Shown piece by piece: positions 49,866 through 57,866 of a stretch of 64,000 bases of DNA (its first letter is position 1; every line of letters begins with the position of its first letter). The notes under the pieces are model-generated. The model made no database searches, had not been told where the DNA came from, and saw only the letters and a list, made by a program, of their open reading frames with translations. Made by a program: the position numbers and the translations under genes. The stretch is from Rugamonas sp. A1-17 (lineage in GTDB: Bacteria > Pseudomonadota > Gammaproteobacteria > Burkholderiales > Burkholderiaceae_D): the NCBI GenBank assembly GCA_025548565.1, contig JAJLPB010000016.1, positions 1-64,000 of the forward strand, read 5' to 3'.

Positions 49866-51871
49866 TGTCCTGGGCGCTGGTGGCCGGTTACAGCTACGGG
49901 CTGGCGGCGCTGGCGTTCGCGGCGCTGGCGGCGCTGCTGCTGCGCGGCGGCTGGCGCGCGCGCCGGCATGCGGGGGCGTTTGGTGCGGCGTGTTTGGCGA
50001 CGTCGGCTTGGGCGGCGCTGGCCGCCGCCGGATCGACCGGGCGCGCCGGCTTGCCGGTGGCCCTGGATGCGCTGGAAGCGACACGCACAGGCGCCTGGCT
50101 GGCGCTGCTCGTGGTGCTGGCCGGTGGCACGCGACGGCGAGGGTGGCTGACGGCGGCCGGCGGCTTGGCGCTGCTGAGCTGGTTGGTGGCCGCCGAACAG
50201 CAGCAGTTGGCAGCCATCATCGTGCGGCTGGGCTTGTCGGTGTTGGGGATGCTGCTGGTCGAGCATCTGTATCGCGGCACGCCGCCGGTCTCCCGCTGGG
50301 GCATCAAGTTCGCCTGTCTGGGCATAGGCGCCTTGTTCGCCTATGACTTCTATTTGTACAGCGAAGCCCTGCTGTTCCGCCGCGTCAACCAGGATATCTG
50401 GGCCGCGCGCGGCATCGTCAACGCGCTGAGCGTGCCTTTGCTGGCGTTGGCGGTGGCGCGCAATCCGGTGTGGACCGCCGGCTTGTCGCTGTCGCGGCAG
50501 ATCATGTTCCGTTCGGCGGCATTGCTGGGATCGGCTTCGTACCTGCTGGCGATGGCCGCCAGCGCCTGGTATCTGCGCTACATCGGCGGCGTGTGGGGGA
50601 CGCTGATGCAGCTGGCCTGCCTGTCCGGCGCGGCGTTATTGCTGTCGGGCCTGCTGTTTTCCGGCACCGTGCGCTCGCGGCTGAAGGTTTTCATCAGCAA
50701 GCACTTCTATCAGGGGCGCTACGATTATCGGCAGGAATGGCAGCGCCTCACGCACGCGCTGGCCGAGGATGGCGCGACCCTTTCGCAGCGGGCGATACAG
50801 GCGGTGGCGGAGTTGGTGGAAAGCCCGGCCGGGTTGCTATGGCTGCGTCGCGACGGCGCCGACTTCCAGGCCGTGGCGCGCTGGAATATGCCGTTGCAGA
50901 CGGCGATCGAGCCGGCCGACGGCGCCCTGTGCGTGTTCCTGGCGCAGCGCGGCTGGGTAGTCGATCTGCCCGAGTGGCGCGCCGATCCGCAGCGCTACGG
51001 GCGGCTGGGATTGCCGGCCTGGCTGGCCGGCGATGACGGCGTGCGGCTGGTGGTGCCGCTGATGCTGGAGCGCAGCCTGTTTGGCTTCATCTGCCTGGCG
51101 CCGCCGCGCGCGAGGCTGGCGCTGAACTGGGAGGTGTGCGATGTGCTCAAGATCGCGGGGCGTCAGGCCGCCAGCTATCTGGCGCATCAGGAGTCCGCCC
51201 GCAGCCTGGCGGTGGCGCGGCAGTTCGAATCGTTCAACCGGATGTCGACATTTGTCGTGCATGACTTGAAGAACCTGGTATCGCAGCTGTCGCTGTTGCT
51301 GGCCAACGCGGAACGGCACAAGGCCAACCCGGCGTTTCAGGAAGACATGCTGGAGACGCTGGCGCATACGCTGGGCAAGATGCGGTCGTTGCTGCTCAAG
51401 CTGCGCCGCGACGAGGTGGCCGAGCTGTCCGCGCCGCTGCCGCTGGCGCCGCTGCTGGCGCAACTGGTGCGCGCCTGCGCGCAGCTGGAGCCACGGCCGG
51501 TGCTCGAGTCGTGCGAGCCGGGCCTGGTGGTGCTGGCGAACCGGCAGCGGCTGGAGCGGGTGATCGGCCACCTGATCCAGAACGCGGTGGAGGCGACGCC
51601 GCGCGGCGGCCGGGTCGCCATGCGCCTGCTGCGCCGCGACGCCGCCGCGGTGATCGAGCTGAGCGACACCGGGCACGGCATGAGCGAGCAGTTCATCCGC
51701 GAGCGGCTGTTTCAGCCGTTCGAATCGACCAAGAGCGCCGGCATGGGTATCGGCGTGTTCGAAAGCCGCGAATACGCGCGGGAGATCGGCGGGCGGCTGG
51801 AGGTGAGCAGCGCGCCGTCGCACGGGACGACGTTCCGGCTGGTGTTGCCGCTGCACGTGGATGCGGCCTGA
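49865..51871 (+). CDS. prsK: PEP-CTERM system sensor histidine kinase PrsK
   Basis: A 668-residue kinase. About eight to ten N-terminal TM helices (residues 5-280) precede a GAF-like region (about 310-445), the H-box FVVHDLKNLVSQLSLLL and a HATPase domain (VIGHLIQNAVEATPRGG, LSDTGHGMS, GMGIGVFESREYAREIGG). The layout and neighbours match PrsK of exosortase A loci, which works with PrsR to control exopolysaccharide and PEP-CTERM genes. The ATG overlaps the previous stop by one base; prsR follows by 15 bp. The sensed signal is unknown. Confidence 0.92.
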   Translation: MSWALVAGYSYGLAALAFAALAALLLRGGWRARRHAGAFGAACLATSAWAALAAAGSTGRAGLPVALDALEATRTGAWLALLVVLAGGTRRRGWLTAAGGLALLSWLVAAEQQQLAAIIVRLGLSVLGMLLVEHLYRGTPPVSRWGIKFACLGIGALFAYDFYLYSEALLFRRVNQDIWAARGIVNALSVPLLALAVARNPVWTAGLSLSRQIMFRSAALLGSASYLLAMAASAWYLRYIGGVWGTLMQLACLSGAALLLSGLLFSGTVRSRLKVFISKHFYQGRYDYRQEWQRLTHALAEDGATLSQRAIQAVAELVESPAGLLWLRRDGADFQAVARWNMPLQTAIEPADGALCVFLAQRGWVVDLPEWRADPQRYGRLGLPAWLAGDDGVRLVVPLMLERSLFGFICLAPPRARLALNWEVCDVLKIAGRQAASYLAHQESARSLAVARQFESFNRMSTFVVHDLKNLVSQLSLLLANAERHKANPAFQEDMLETLAHTLGKMRSLLLKLRRDEVAELSAPLPLAPLLAQLVRACAQLEPRPVLESCEPGLVVLANRQRLERVIGHLIQNAVEATPRGGRVAMRLLRRDAAAVIELSDTGHGMSEQFIRERLFQPFESTKSAGMGIGVFESREYAREIGGRLEVSSAPSHGTTFRLVLPLHVDAA

Positions 51872-51886
51872 TCCAGGGAGACAGAC

Positions 51887-53233
51887 ATGGCCAAGAATAA
51901 ATTGCTGGTGGTGGAGGACGACCAGGGCTTGCAGAAGCAGCTGCGCTGGAGCCTGGATGCCTACGAGGTGGTGGTGGCGGACGACCGCGAATCGGCGATG
52001 GCGCAGCTGCGCCGTCACCAGCCGGCGGTGGCCACCATGGACCTGGGCTTGCCGCCCGATCCGGACGGCGCCAGCGAAGGACTGGCTTTGCTGCAGCAGA
52101 TCCTGGCGGCGGCGCCGGACACCAAGGTCATTGTCCTGTCCGGCAATCAGGCGCGCGAGCACGCGCTCAAGGCCATCGCCATGGGCGCCTACGATTTCCA
52201 CCAGAAGCCGCTGGACGCCGACACGCTGGCGCTGGTGGTGGCGCGCGCCTTTTATCTGCACGCGATGCAGCAGGAAAACCGGCGCATGCTGCAGATCCAG
52301 TCGGATTCGCCGCTGGCCGGCATCATCAGCCGCGATCCCGGCATGCTGAAGGTGTGCCGCAGCGTGGAGCGGGTGGCGCCGTCGTCGGCGTCGGTGATGC
52401 TGCTGGGCGATTCGGGCAGCGGCAAGGAGTTGATCGCGCGCGGCCTGCATCGCCTGAGCACGCGCCAGGACAAGCGCTTTGTCGCCATCAATTGCGCGGC
52501 CATCCCCGAGCATCTGCTGGAGAGCGAGTTGTTCGGCTACGAGAAGGGCGCTTTCACCGGCGCCCAGCGGCAGACGCTCGGCAAGCTGGAGCTGGCGCAC
52601 GGCGGCACTTTCTTTTTGGACGAGGTCGGCGACCTGGCCTTGCCTTTGCAGGCCAAGCTGCTGCGCTTTCTGCAGGAGCGGGTGATCGAGCGGGTAGGGG
52701 GGCGCAACGAGATCAGCATCGATGTGCGCATCGTCTGCGCCACGCACCAGAATTTGAGGGCCCTGTCCGAGAGCGGGCGCTTCCGGGAGGACTTGTTCTA
52801 TCGGCTCAGCGAAATCGTGCTGTCCATCCCGCCGTTGCGCGAGCGTGTGGGCGACTGTGCTTTGCTTGCCCATCATTTCAAGAACAAGTTTTGCGCCAGC
52901 GAGTCACGCTCGGCGATGCACTTCAGTCCCGAGGCGCTGGCGGCGATTGATGCCTATCCCTGGCCGGGCAATGTGCGCGAGATGGAGAACTGCATACGCC
53001 GGGCCGTCATCATGGCCGATGGTCCGCAGATCACGCCGCCGGACCTGGGCTTGCCGGACAGTTCCGCCGTGGAGCCCTGCGTCAATCTGCGCCAGGCGCG
53101 CGAAGCGGCCGAGTACCGGGTGGTGGTGCAGGCGCTGGCGCGGGTCGACGGCAATATCGTCAAGGCGGCCGAGTTGCTGGGCGTGAGCCGGCCGACGCTG
53201 TACGACCTGATGAACCACCATGGCTTGAAGTAG
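51887..53233 (+). CDS. prsR: Sigma-54-dependent response regulator PrsR
   Basis: A 448-residue NtrC-type activator. The receiver domain has its phospho-acceptor at Asp52 (ATMDLGLPPD) and the lysine in FHQKPLDAD. The AAA+ domain has Walker A GDSGSGKE (174-181), the sigma-54 contact motif GAFTGA (221-226) and GGTFFLDEVGD. A Fis-type HTH is at the C-terminus (AELLGVSRPTLYDLM). With PrsK it should activate sigma-54 promoters of the exopolysaccharide/PEP-CTERM regulon; a candidate site lies at 57760-57775. Convergent with the TPR gene, three bases apart. Confidence 0.94.
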   Translation: MAKNKLLVVEDDQGLQKQLRWSLDAYEVVVADDRESAMAQLRRHQPAVATMDLGLPPDPDGASEGLALLQQILAAAPDTKVIVLSGNQAREHALKAIAMGAYDFHQKPLDADTLALVVARAFYLHAMQQENRRMLQIQSDSPLAGIISRDPGMLKVCRSVERVAPSSASVMLLGDSGSGKELIARGLHRLSTRQDKRFVAINCAAIPEHLLESELFGYEKGAFTGAQRQTLGKLELAHGGTFFLDEVGDLALPLQAKLLRFLQERVIERVGGRNEISIDVRIVCATHQNLRALSESGRFREDLFYRLSEIVLSIPPLRERVGDCALLAHHFKNKFCASESRSAMHFSPEALAAIDAYPWPGNVREMENCIRRAVIMADGPQITPPDLGLPDSSAVEPCVNLRQAREAAEYRVVVQALARVDGNIVKAAELLGVSRPTLYDLMNHHGLK

Positions 53234-53236
53234 GGT

Positions 53237-53887
53237 CTAGTCGCCGTCGCGCCATTGGCCGGCGGCGCTCAGCTGGTTTTTCAGTCCCGGCAATGGGAAG
53301 CCCAGTCCGTAGGCCTTGTGGGCGCTGGCGCGGGCCAGCTCGTAATCCTTGCGCTTGAAGTAGAGCAGGCCGAGGTTGTAATGGGTGGTGGCGTTGCCAG
53401 GCTCCAGCCGGACCGCTTCCTTCAATTGTTCCAGCGCGGCGTCGGACTGGCCCAGTCCCAGCAGATAGCCGCCAAACAACGCGTGGACGCGCGCGTCGTC
53501 CGGCCGGAAGCGCAGCGCGCGGTCGAAGTAGCAGTCGATCGAGTAGTGGGCGCCGTAAGGTTTGTGGTTCTTGTCGCGCAACGCCAGCTTGCTCATTGCC
53601 GCCAGGGCGCGGTGGTGGTTGGGGAAGTGGTCCAGCGTGTAGCCGATATCGGCGCCCAGCGAGCCGGAGGCGCCGCGCACCAGGCGCTCGACCTCGGGCG
53701 TGAAGTGGTATTGCTCGACCACGGTCAAGCCCTCGCGGTCGGTGGGATTGGTGTAGTCGCCGCCGGGGTCGTGCTTGACGTAGCTGCCGCAGTCCTCGCC
53801 GGTGGCCGGCGCCGGTGCCTTGGCGATTGCGGCGCCGGAAGCGGCCATTAGGATCACTGGGGCGATCATGCGTGCGAGGAATGTCAT
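53237..53887 (-). CDS. Periplasmic TPR-repeat protein
   Basis: A 216-residue protein with a signal peptide (MTFLARMIA, cleaved near AIAKA), a middle part with ADIGYTLDHFPNHHRALAAM and a pair of TPR repeats (HALFGGYLLGLGQSDAALEQL, HYNLGLLYFKRKDYELARAS). It is last in the six-gene minus operon, with a four-base overlap to the glycosyltransferase. TPR proteins are common in exosortase A loci but this one is much shorter than PrsT. It may be a scaffold for export or assembly of the polymer; this is inference. Confidence 0.85.
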   Translation of the reverse strand: MTFLARMIAPVILMAASGAAIAKAPAPATGEDCGSYVKHDPGGDYTNPTDREGLTVVEQYHFTPEVERLVRGASGSLGADIGYTLDHFPNHHRALAAMSKLALRDKNHKPYGAHYSIDCYFDRALRFRPDDARVHALFGGYLLGLGQSDAALEQLKEAVRLEPGNATTHYNLGLLYFKRKDYELARASAHKAYGLGFPLPGLKNQLSAAGQWRDGD

Positions 53888-55128
53888 ATTGTTTCCTTGT
53901 TGACGGTGCGGTCCAGCAGCGCGGCGAGCTCCCGGGTGCGGGCGGCGCGCGAGTGGCTGCTGATCGTCTTCTGCGAGGCCAGCGGCGCTTGCCATGTGCG
54001 GCACAGGTGCAGGAAGCGCAGCAGGGCGGCGGCGATGTCGGCCGGACTGTCGAGCTGGCCGATGGTGTCGATGCCGGCGGCGCGCAGGGTGGCCGCAGTG
54101 TCGCCAGCGGCGTCGGTCAGGGCCAGCAGCGGGCGGCGGGCGCGCAGGTATTCGTACAGCTTGGCCGGGATCTGGCTGTTGCAGTTGGCGGCCTGGAGCA
54201 GCAACAGGCCGTCGGCGCCGAGCATTTCCGCCACGGCCTGATGGTAGGGCAGCGCCGGCGCCAGCGCGATGATTTGGTCCAGGCCGGGATGGCGTTGCAT
54301 CAGCGTCCGCAGGTGGTCGTCGTGGGCGCTGGCGCGCAGCAGCAGCCGGAAATTGTCCGGGCCGATGCGGTGTTCGGACAACAGCTTGTCCAGCGCGGCA
54401 AACAAGGGACCGGGGTCGCGTTCGGATGGATAGATGACGCCGCTGTGCAGCAGCGTGAAGGGCCTGGACGTGGCAAGCCGGTCGATGGACTCGGCGGATG
54501 CGAACACGGACTCGTCGTAGCCGTTGGGGATCAAGGCCAGCCGGCGGTCGTCGGCCAGTGGATGGCGCTGGCCAAGACTGAGCAGGGCGCCCGGCGTGGT
54601 GCAGACCACGGCGGCTGCGCGGCGGATGGATTGTCGCTCGATCCAGCCGTGGATGCGCCGGCGGCGCGGATCCGGCGGGTAGCCGGCATCGATCATCGGG
54701 TCGCGTTGGTCGGCGATCCACGGGATACCGGTCAGGCGGTGCAGGCTGAGCGCGATCAGGTGGGCGGTGGCGATCGGGTAGCTGGACCAGATGGCGTCCG
54801 GCCGGTGTTTGCGGATCAGCCGCAAGCCGGCCGGGACGGCGCCAAGCCACCAGGATATCCAGCGGTCCGGCTGGGCCAGCAGCTCGGGATAGCGCCCGCG
54901 CAGCGCCAGGTGGCGGGAACTGTCCAGCGCGAAGCTGCGGTGTACCGGGATGGTGGCGTCGCTGTGGTTGGCGCCGACGTCTTCGTAGGCGCGCGGGTGG
55001 ACCGTCAACACAAGCGGCTGCCAGCCGTGCTCGGGCAAATGGCGGGCGAAGGCATGCGTGCGGTGGATGCCGCTGCCGCCACTGTGCGGCGGGTAGTGAT
55101 AGGCGATCATCAGGACGCGCTTCACCAT
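53884..55128 (-). CDS. Group 1-like glycosyltransferase
   Basis: A 414-residue glycosyltransferase of the GT4-like GT-B fold: N-terminal MIAYHYPPHSGGSGIHRT, the linker PWIADQRDPM, the central VVCTTPGALLSL, and the C-terminal nucleotide-sugar part SQIPAKLYEYLRARRPLLAL with the E-x7-E-like region. It should add a sugar to the exopolysaccharide intermediate on the cytoplasmic face. It overlaps hydrolase 1 by seven bases and the TPR gene by four. Its sugar donor is unknown. Confidence 0.88.
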   Translation of the reverse strand: MVKRVLMIAYHYPPHSGGSGIHRTHAFARHLPEHGWQPLVLTVHPRAYEDVGANHSDATIPVHRSFALDSSRHLALRGRYPELLAQPDRWISWWLGAVPAGLRLIRKHRPDAIWSSYPIATAHLIALSLHRLTGIPWIADQRDPMIDAGYPPDPRRRRIHGWIERQSIRRAAAVVCTTPGALLSLGQRHPLADDRRLALIPNGYDESVFASAESIDRLATSRPFTLLHSGVIYPSERDPGPLFAALDKLLSEHRIGPDNFRLLLRASAHDDHLRTLMQRHPGLDQIIALAPALPYHQAVAEMLGADGLLLLQAANCNSQIPAKLYEYLRARRPLLALTDAAGDTAATLRAAGIDTIGQLDSPADIAAALLRFLHLCRTWQAPLASQKTISSHSRAARTRELAALLDRTVNKETI

Positions 55129-55958
55129 GACGCGATCCAGCTGGTGCAGGCGGCGGCGACATCCGCGCGCCAGGCGCGGCTGGAGAAGGTGTGGTTGGCT
55201 TCGGGGACGTGGACCAGCCGCATGCGCGGCTCGTCCAGCAGCCGGCGCCAATGTGGCTGGTGGCTGGGCAGCGCCGAGAATTCCCGTGCGCCCAGGTCCG
55301 CGCCGCTGAGCACGATAAGCGTGTGTCCGCGGAATTGGTGCAGGGCGCGGTAGAGCCGCTGCGGCAGGGGCAGGCCCTCGGCCTCGACGGTGTGCCGCCG
55401 CGCGGCCGTAGCCAAGGCAATGAAGGAGCGCACGGCGACGGCGATCCCCAGGGCACCGCCGCCGAGCTTGCGCCAGAAGTCGCGGTCGAGCAAGCGCGTC
55501 ACGTAGTAGTGGCGTAGCGTGGCATGGGCATGGCCTCGCTCCGTGCGCACCCAGGGATTGAGCATGACGAGGCCGGCGATACGCGGGTCGCGCACCGCGT
55601 GCCAGGCGGCGGCGGTGGCGCCGTCGCACAGGCCCCACAGCACCAGTTCCTTCATCCCCGGCAGCGTGTTGAAGAATTCGGCGATGGCGGCGTCCAGGTC
55701 GTCGTCCAGCTGTTCGAAGTTGCGTTGCTCGCCTTCGCTGTCGCCCATGCCGCGGTAGTCGAAGCGCATGACCGGGATGCCGGCGGCGGCCAGCTGCCGC
55801 GCCAGCAGAACGAAATGGCGGTGGCTGCCGACGCGATACTGCGGGCCGCCGGTGACGATCAGCACGCCGCGCTGGCGCGGGCGCTCCGGCAGGTCGAGGA
55901 TGCCGATCAGCCGGCAGTCGCGGCAAGCGAAACACAGGGCGCGGCATTGCGCGATCAT
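55122..55958 (-). CDS. Exosortase A system-associated hydrolase 1
   Basis: A 278-residue alpha/beta-hydrolase-fold protein of the family found next to exosortase A (TIGR03100 type). Visible parts are the oxyanion-side HFVLLARQLA, RFDYRGMGDSEGE, the nucleophile elbow GLCDG at 109-113 with Cys111 in place of serine, and the late histidine in VPEANHTFSS. A cysteine nucleophile would suit an acyl or thioester transfer. Its chemistry is unknown. It overlaps hydrolase 2 by four bases. Confidence 0.88.
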   Translation of the reverse strand: MIAQCRALCFACRDCRLIGILDLPERPRQRGVLIVTGGPQYRVGSHRHFVLLARQLAAAGIPVMRFDYRGMGDSEGEQRNFEQLDDDLDAAIAEFFNTLPGMKELVLWGLCDGATAAAWHAVRDPRIAGLVMLNPWVRTERGHAHATLRHYYVTRLLDRDFWRKLGGGALGIAVAVRSFIALATAARRHTVEAEGLPLPQRLYRALHQFRGHTLIVLSGADLGAREFSALPSHQPHWRRLLDEPRMRLVHVPEANHTFSSRAWRADVAAACTSWIASW

Positions 55959-56761
55959 GACGACCCTCTCGGCATGGCGGCCAGTGTCGCCGCGATCAGC
56001 GCCGGGACTTCGGCGATCTCCGGCGTGGACCAGAAGGACTGGCCTTCAAGCGGGAAGGCGTCGACATGGGCGCCCGCGCGCTCCCAGCGTTCCAGCAGCA
56101 GGGCGGAGGCCGGCTGCAGCGCTGCAGGCCGCTGCGATGCGGTCAGCTCCAGCCATTGCACCGGGCAGTGCGGCCTGGCGCCGGCCTCCGCCGCGTTGAT
56201 CGCCTCCACCAACTCGGGCGCCAGCGTGTAGCCGCCCGCTTCGTTGGCTTCGCTGTTTTGCGTGGCGCCAAACAGACGGGCCGTTGTCTGCAGACGCATG
56301 AATTGGCGCAGGTGCGGACGGCCGCTGATCACCGGCTGCCACAACACCAGGCCGGTTGGGGCGGGCCGTGCTTGTTCGGAGAACTGCAAGGCCAGCAAGG
56401 CGCCCAGGCGCAGGCCCCACAGGTAGGCGGGAGCAGGCGAGTGCTTGGCCAGCCAGCGCCAGCCCAGCGCCAGGTCGGACAGCCAAAGGGCCCAGCGGGC
56501 TTCGGAGAAATCGCCGCTGCTGTCGCCGCAGCCGTACAGATCAAGCTGCAGCACGCCGTAGCCGGCGCCGGCGTAGGCGCGTGCCTGCAGCGCCGCCATG
56601 CGCCGGCTTTTGTTGAGCTCTTCGGCGAACGGGTGCACGTACAAGACCGATCCCCGCACGGGTATGCCGGGATGCGGCGGGTAGTACAGGCAGAAGCGGT
56701 CGCCCAGGTCTGCCGGCAGAAAGAACGGCAGGGCGTGGCTGCGCTGCGCATACCCGCTCAC
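55955..56761 (-). CDS. Exosortase A system-associated hydrolase 2
   Basis: A 268-residue alpha/beta-hydrolase-fold protein (TIGR03101 type). The fold landmarks VLYVHPFAEELNKSRRM and QLDLYGCGDSSGDF are there, but the position of the nucleophile elbow reads GLRLG (116-120), with Arg118 where serine is expected, so it may not be a classical hydrolase. It may bind an acyl or thioester intermediate rather than cut it. Overlaps the carrier-protein gene and hydrolase 1 by four bases each. Confidence 0.85.
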   Translation of the reverse strand: MSGYAQRSHALPFFLPADLGDRFCLYYPPHPGIPVRGSVLYVHPFAEELNKSRRMAALQARAYAGAGYGVLQLDLYGCGDSSGDFSEARWALWLSDLALGWRWLAKHSPAPAYLWGLRLGALLALQFSEQARPAPTGLVLWQPVISGRPHLRQFMRLQTTARLFGATQNSEANEAGGYTLAPELVEAINAAEAGARPHCPVQWLELTASQRPAALQPASALLLERWERAGAHVDAFPLEGQSFWSTPEIAEVPALIAATLAAMPRGSS

Positions 56762-57000
56762 GTCAGTTTCCCTTGCACGAAGGATGTCAGCGTGCCGACG
56801 GTGGCGAAATGGCCGGCGCTGATCTCGTCGTCGTGGACGTGGATGGAGAAGCGTTGCTCCAGCTCGGCGATCAGGTGGACCACCGCCATCGAATCGAGTT
56901 CGGGCACGCTGCCCAGCAAGGCCGTCTCCGGCCTGAGCTGGATATTTCCCAACCCCAGTGTGTGGCGCAAGGCCAGGCAGACTTGATCTAGGATAGACAT
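56758..57000 (-). CDS. Acyl carrier protein of the exosortase A locus
   Basis: An 80-residue carrier protein. The attachment motif PELDSMAVVHLI places the phosphopantetheine serine at residue 37. Helices 1 and 3 follow the usual pattern. It probably carries the product of the AMP-forming ligase encoded divergently at 57867 as a thioester. It overlaps the GNAT gene by 13 bases and hydrolase 2 by four. It is separate from the fatty-acid ACP by sequence (no DSLD). Confidence 0.88.
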   Translation of the reverse strand: MSILDQVCLALRHTLGLGNIQLRPETALLGSVPELDSMAVVHLIAELEQRFSIHVHDDEISAGHFATVGTLTSFVQGKLT

Positions 57001-57710
57001 GGCGGCTCCTTGGGTGCGATCTCGGGTAGGGTGCTGGTGTCGAACGTCAGCTGCGGGAAGCTGGATGGCCGGCGCGACAGATGGAAGTAGGGCGCCAGCG
57101 TGGCGCACATCCATTGCCAGTTGCCGCAGCGCAGGAAGATGGCGCTGCCCAGACCCACCACGCCGATGCGCGCGTGGGCCCGCAGCGAGGCGGGGTTGAA
57201 CGCCGAGATGCGGCTGCAGGTCCAGCGCACGCCGCGCAGGCGCAAATGGCGCCGCGCGGCTTCCCAGAGCTTGGGAAAGACCCAGCCCAGCCGCTCATCC
57301 GGGCGCACCCAGACGTCGAAATCCCACGAGGCGCGCGAGCTGGCCAGGCGATAGCGGACCCGGACCTCGTCTTCGAGATAGGTGTCCGGTATCAGCCACA
57401 GAAACCCCGCCAGCTGGCCGTTACGCCAGGCCGTCAGGCTGCTAGCGCCCTGCGCGAAGCGTTGCCTGACCACCTGCTCGGGCCGGGGATAGTCATTGGG
57501 AACGCTGTCGGCGGGAACGTGTTCGTGGATGTGGATGTCCTGCCCGCGTGCCGCGCACAGTGCCGTGTCGCCGACATACTGGGCCACGAACTGATAACGG
57601 TGCAGCGCCCACGTGCCCGCGCTGGCGGCCGTCAGCACATGGCCGAGCCAGTACAGGATGGCATTGAACCAGCCCAGTTGCAGGCAGGTGTGGCGCAGGC
57701 CAGTGTTCAT
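56988..57710 (-). CDS. GNAT-like acetyltransferase of the exosortase A locus
   Basis: A 240-residue protein with a GNAT-like fold in the second half (GQLAGFLWLIPDTYLEDEV, DFDVWVRPDERLGWVFPKLW, SRISAFNPASLRAHARIG). The N-terminal 50 residues contain a hydrophobic segment. It is the first gene of the minus operon and may transfer an acyl group from the neighbouring carrier protein; this is inferred. The ATG at 57710 is chosen over a TTG five codons earlier because of GAGG upstream. Confidence 0.75.
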   Translation of the reverse strand: MNTGLRHTCLQLGWFNAILYWLGHVLTAASAGTWALHRYQFVAQYVGDTALCAARGQDIHIHEHVPADSVPNDYPRPEQVVRQRFAQGASSLTAWRNGQLAGFLWLIPDTYLEDEVRVRYRLASSRASWDFDVWVRPDERLGWVFPKLWEAARRHLRLRGVRWTCSRISAFNPASLRAHARIGVVGLGSAIFLRCGNWQWMCATLAPYFHLSRRPSSFPQLTFDTSTLPEIAPKEPPCLS

Positions 57711-57759
57711 CGCGGCGGGCCTCAAGGTGAGCGGAATTCAAATTAGACGCCGTCCGCAC

Positions 57760-57775
57760 GGCAGCAGGTTTGCGC
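57760..57775 (+). promoter_or_regulatory. Candidate sigma-54 (-24/-12) promoter
   Basis: The sequence CGGCAGCAGGTTTGCG has GG and GC ten bases apart with GGCA and TTGC around them, close to the sigma-54 consensus TGGCACG-N4-TTGC. It lies 92 bp upstream of the ligase gene, on its strand, and PrsR (a GAFTGA-type activator) is encoded in the same locus. The activator site is not identified. Confidence 0.6.
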
Positions 57776-57866
57776 CAGCACAAGCGGACACCATGCTTGA
57801 GCCATATCAAGAACGACGGAGCGATTTATCTCAATCATAGAGGCTGCCTATCGATGGGATCCCGCC

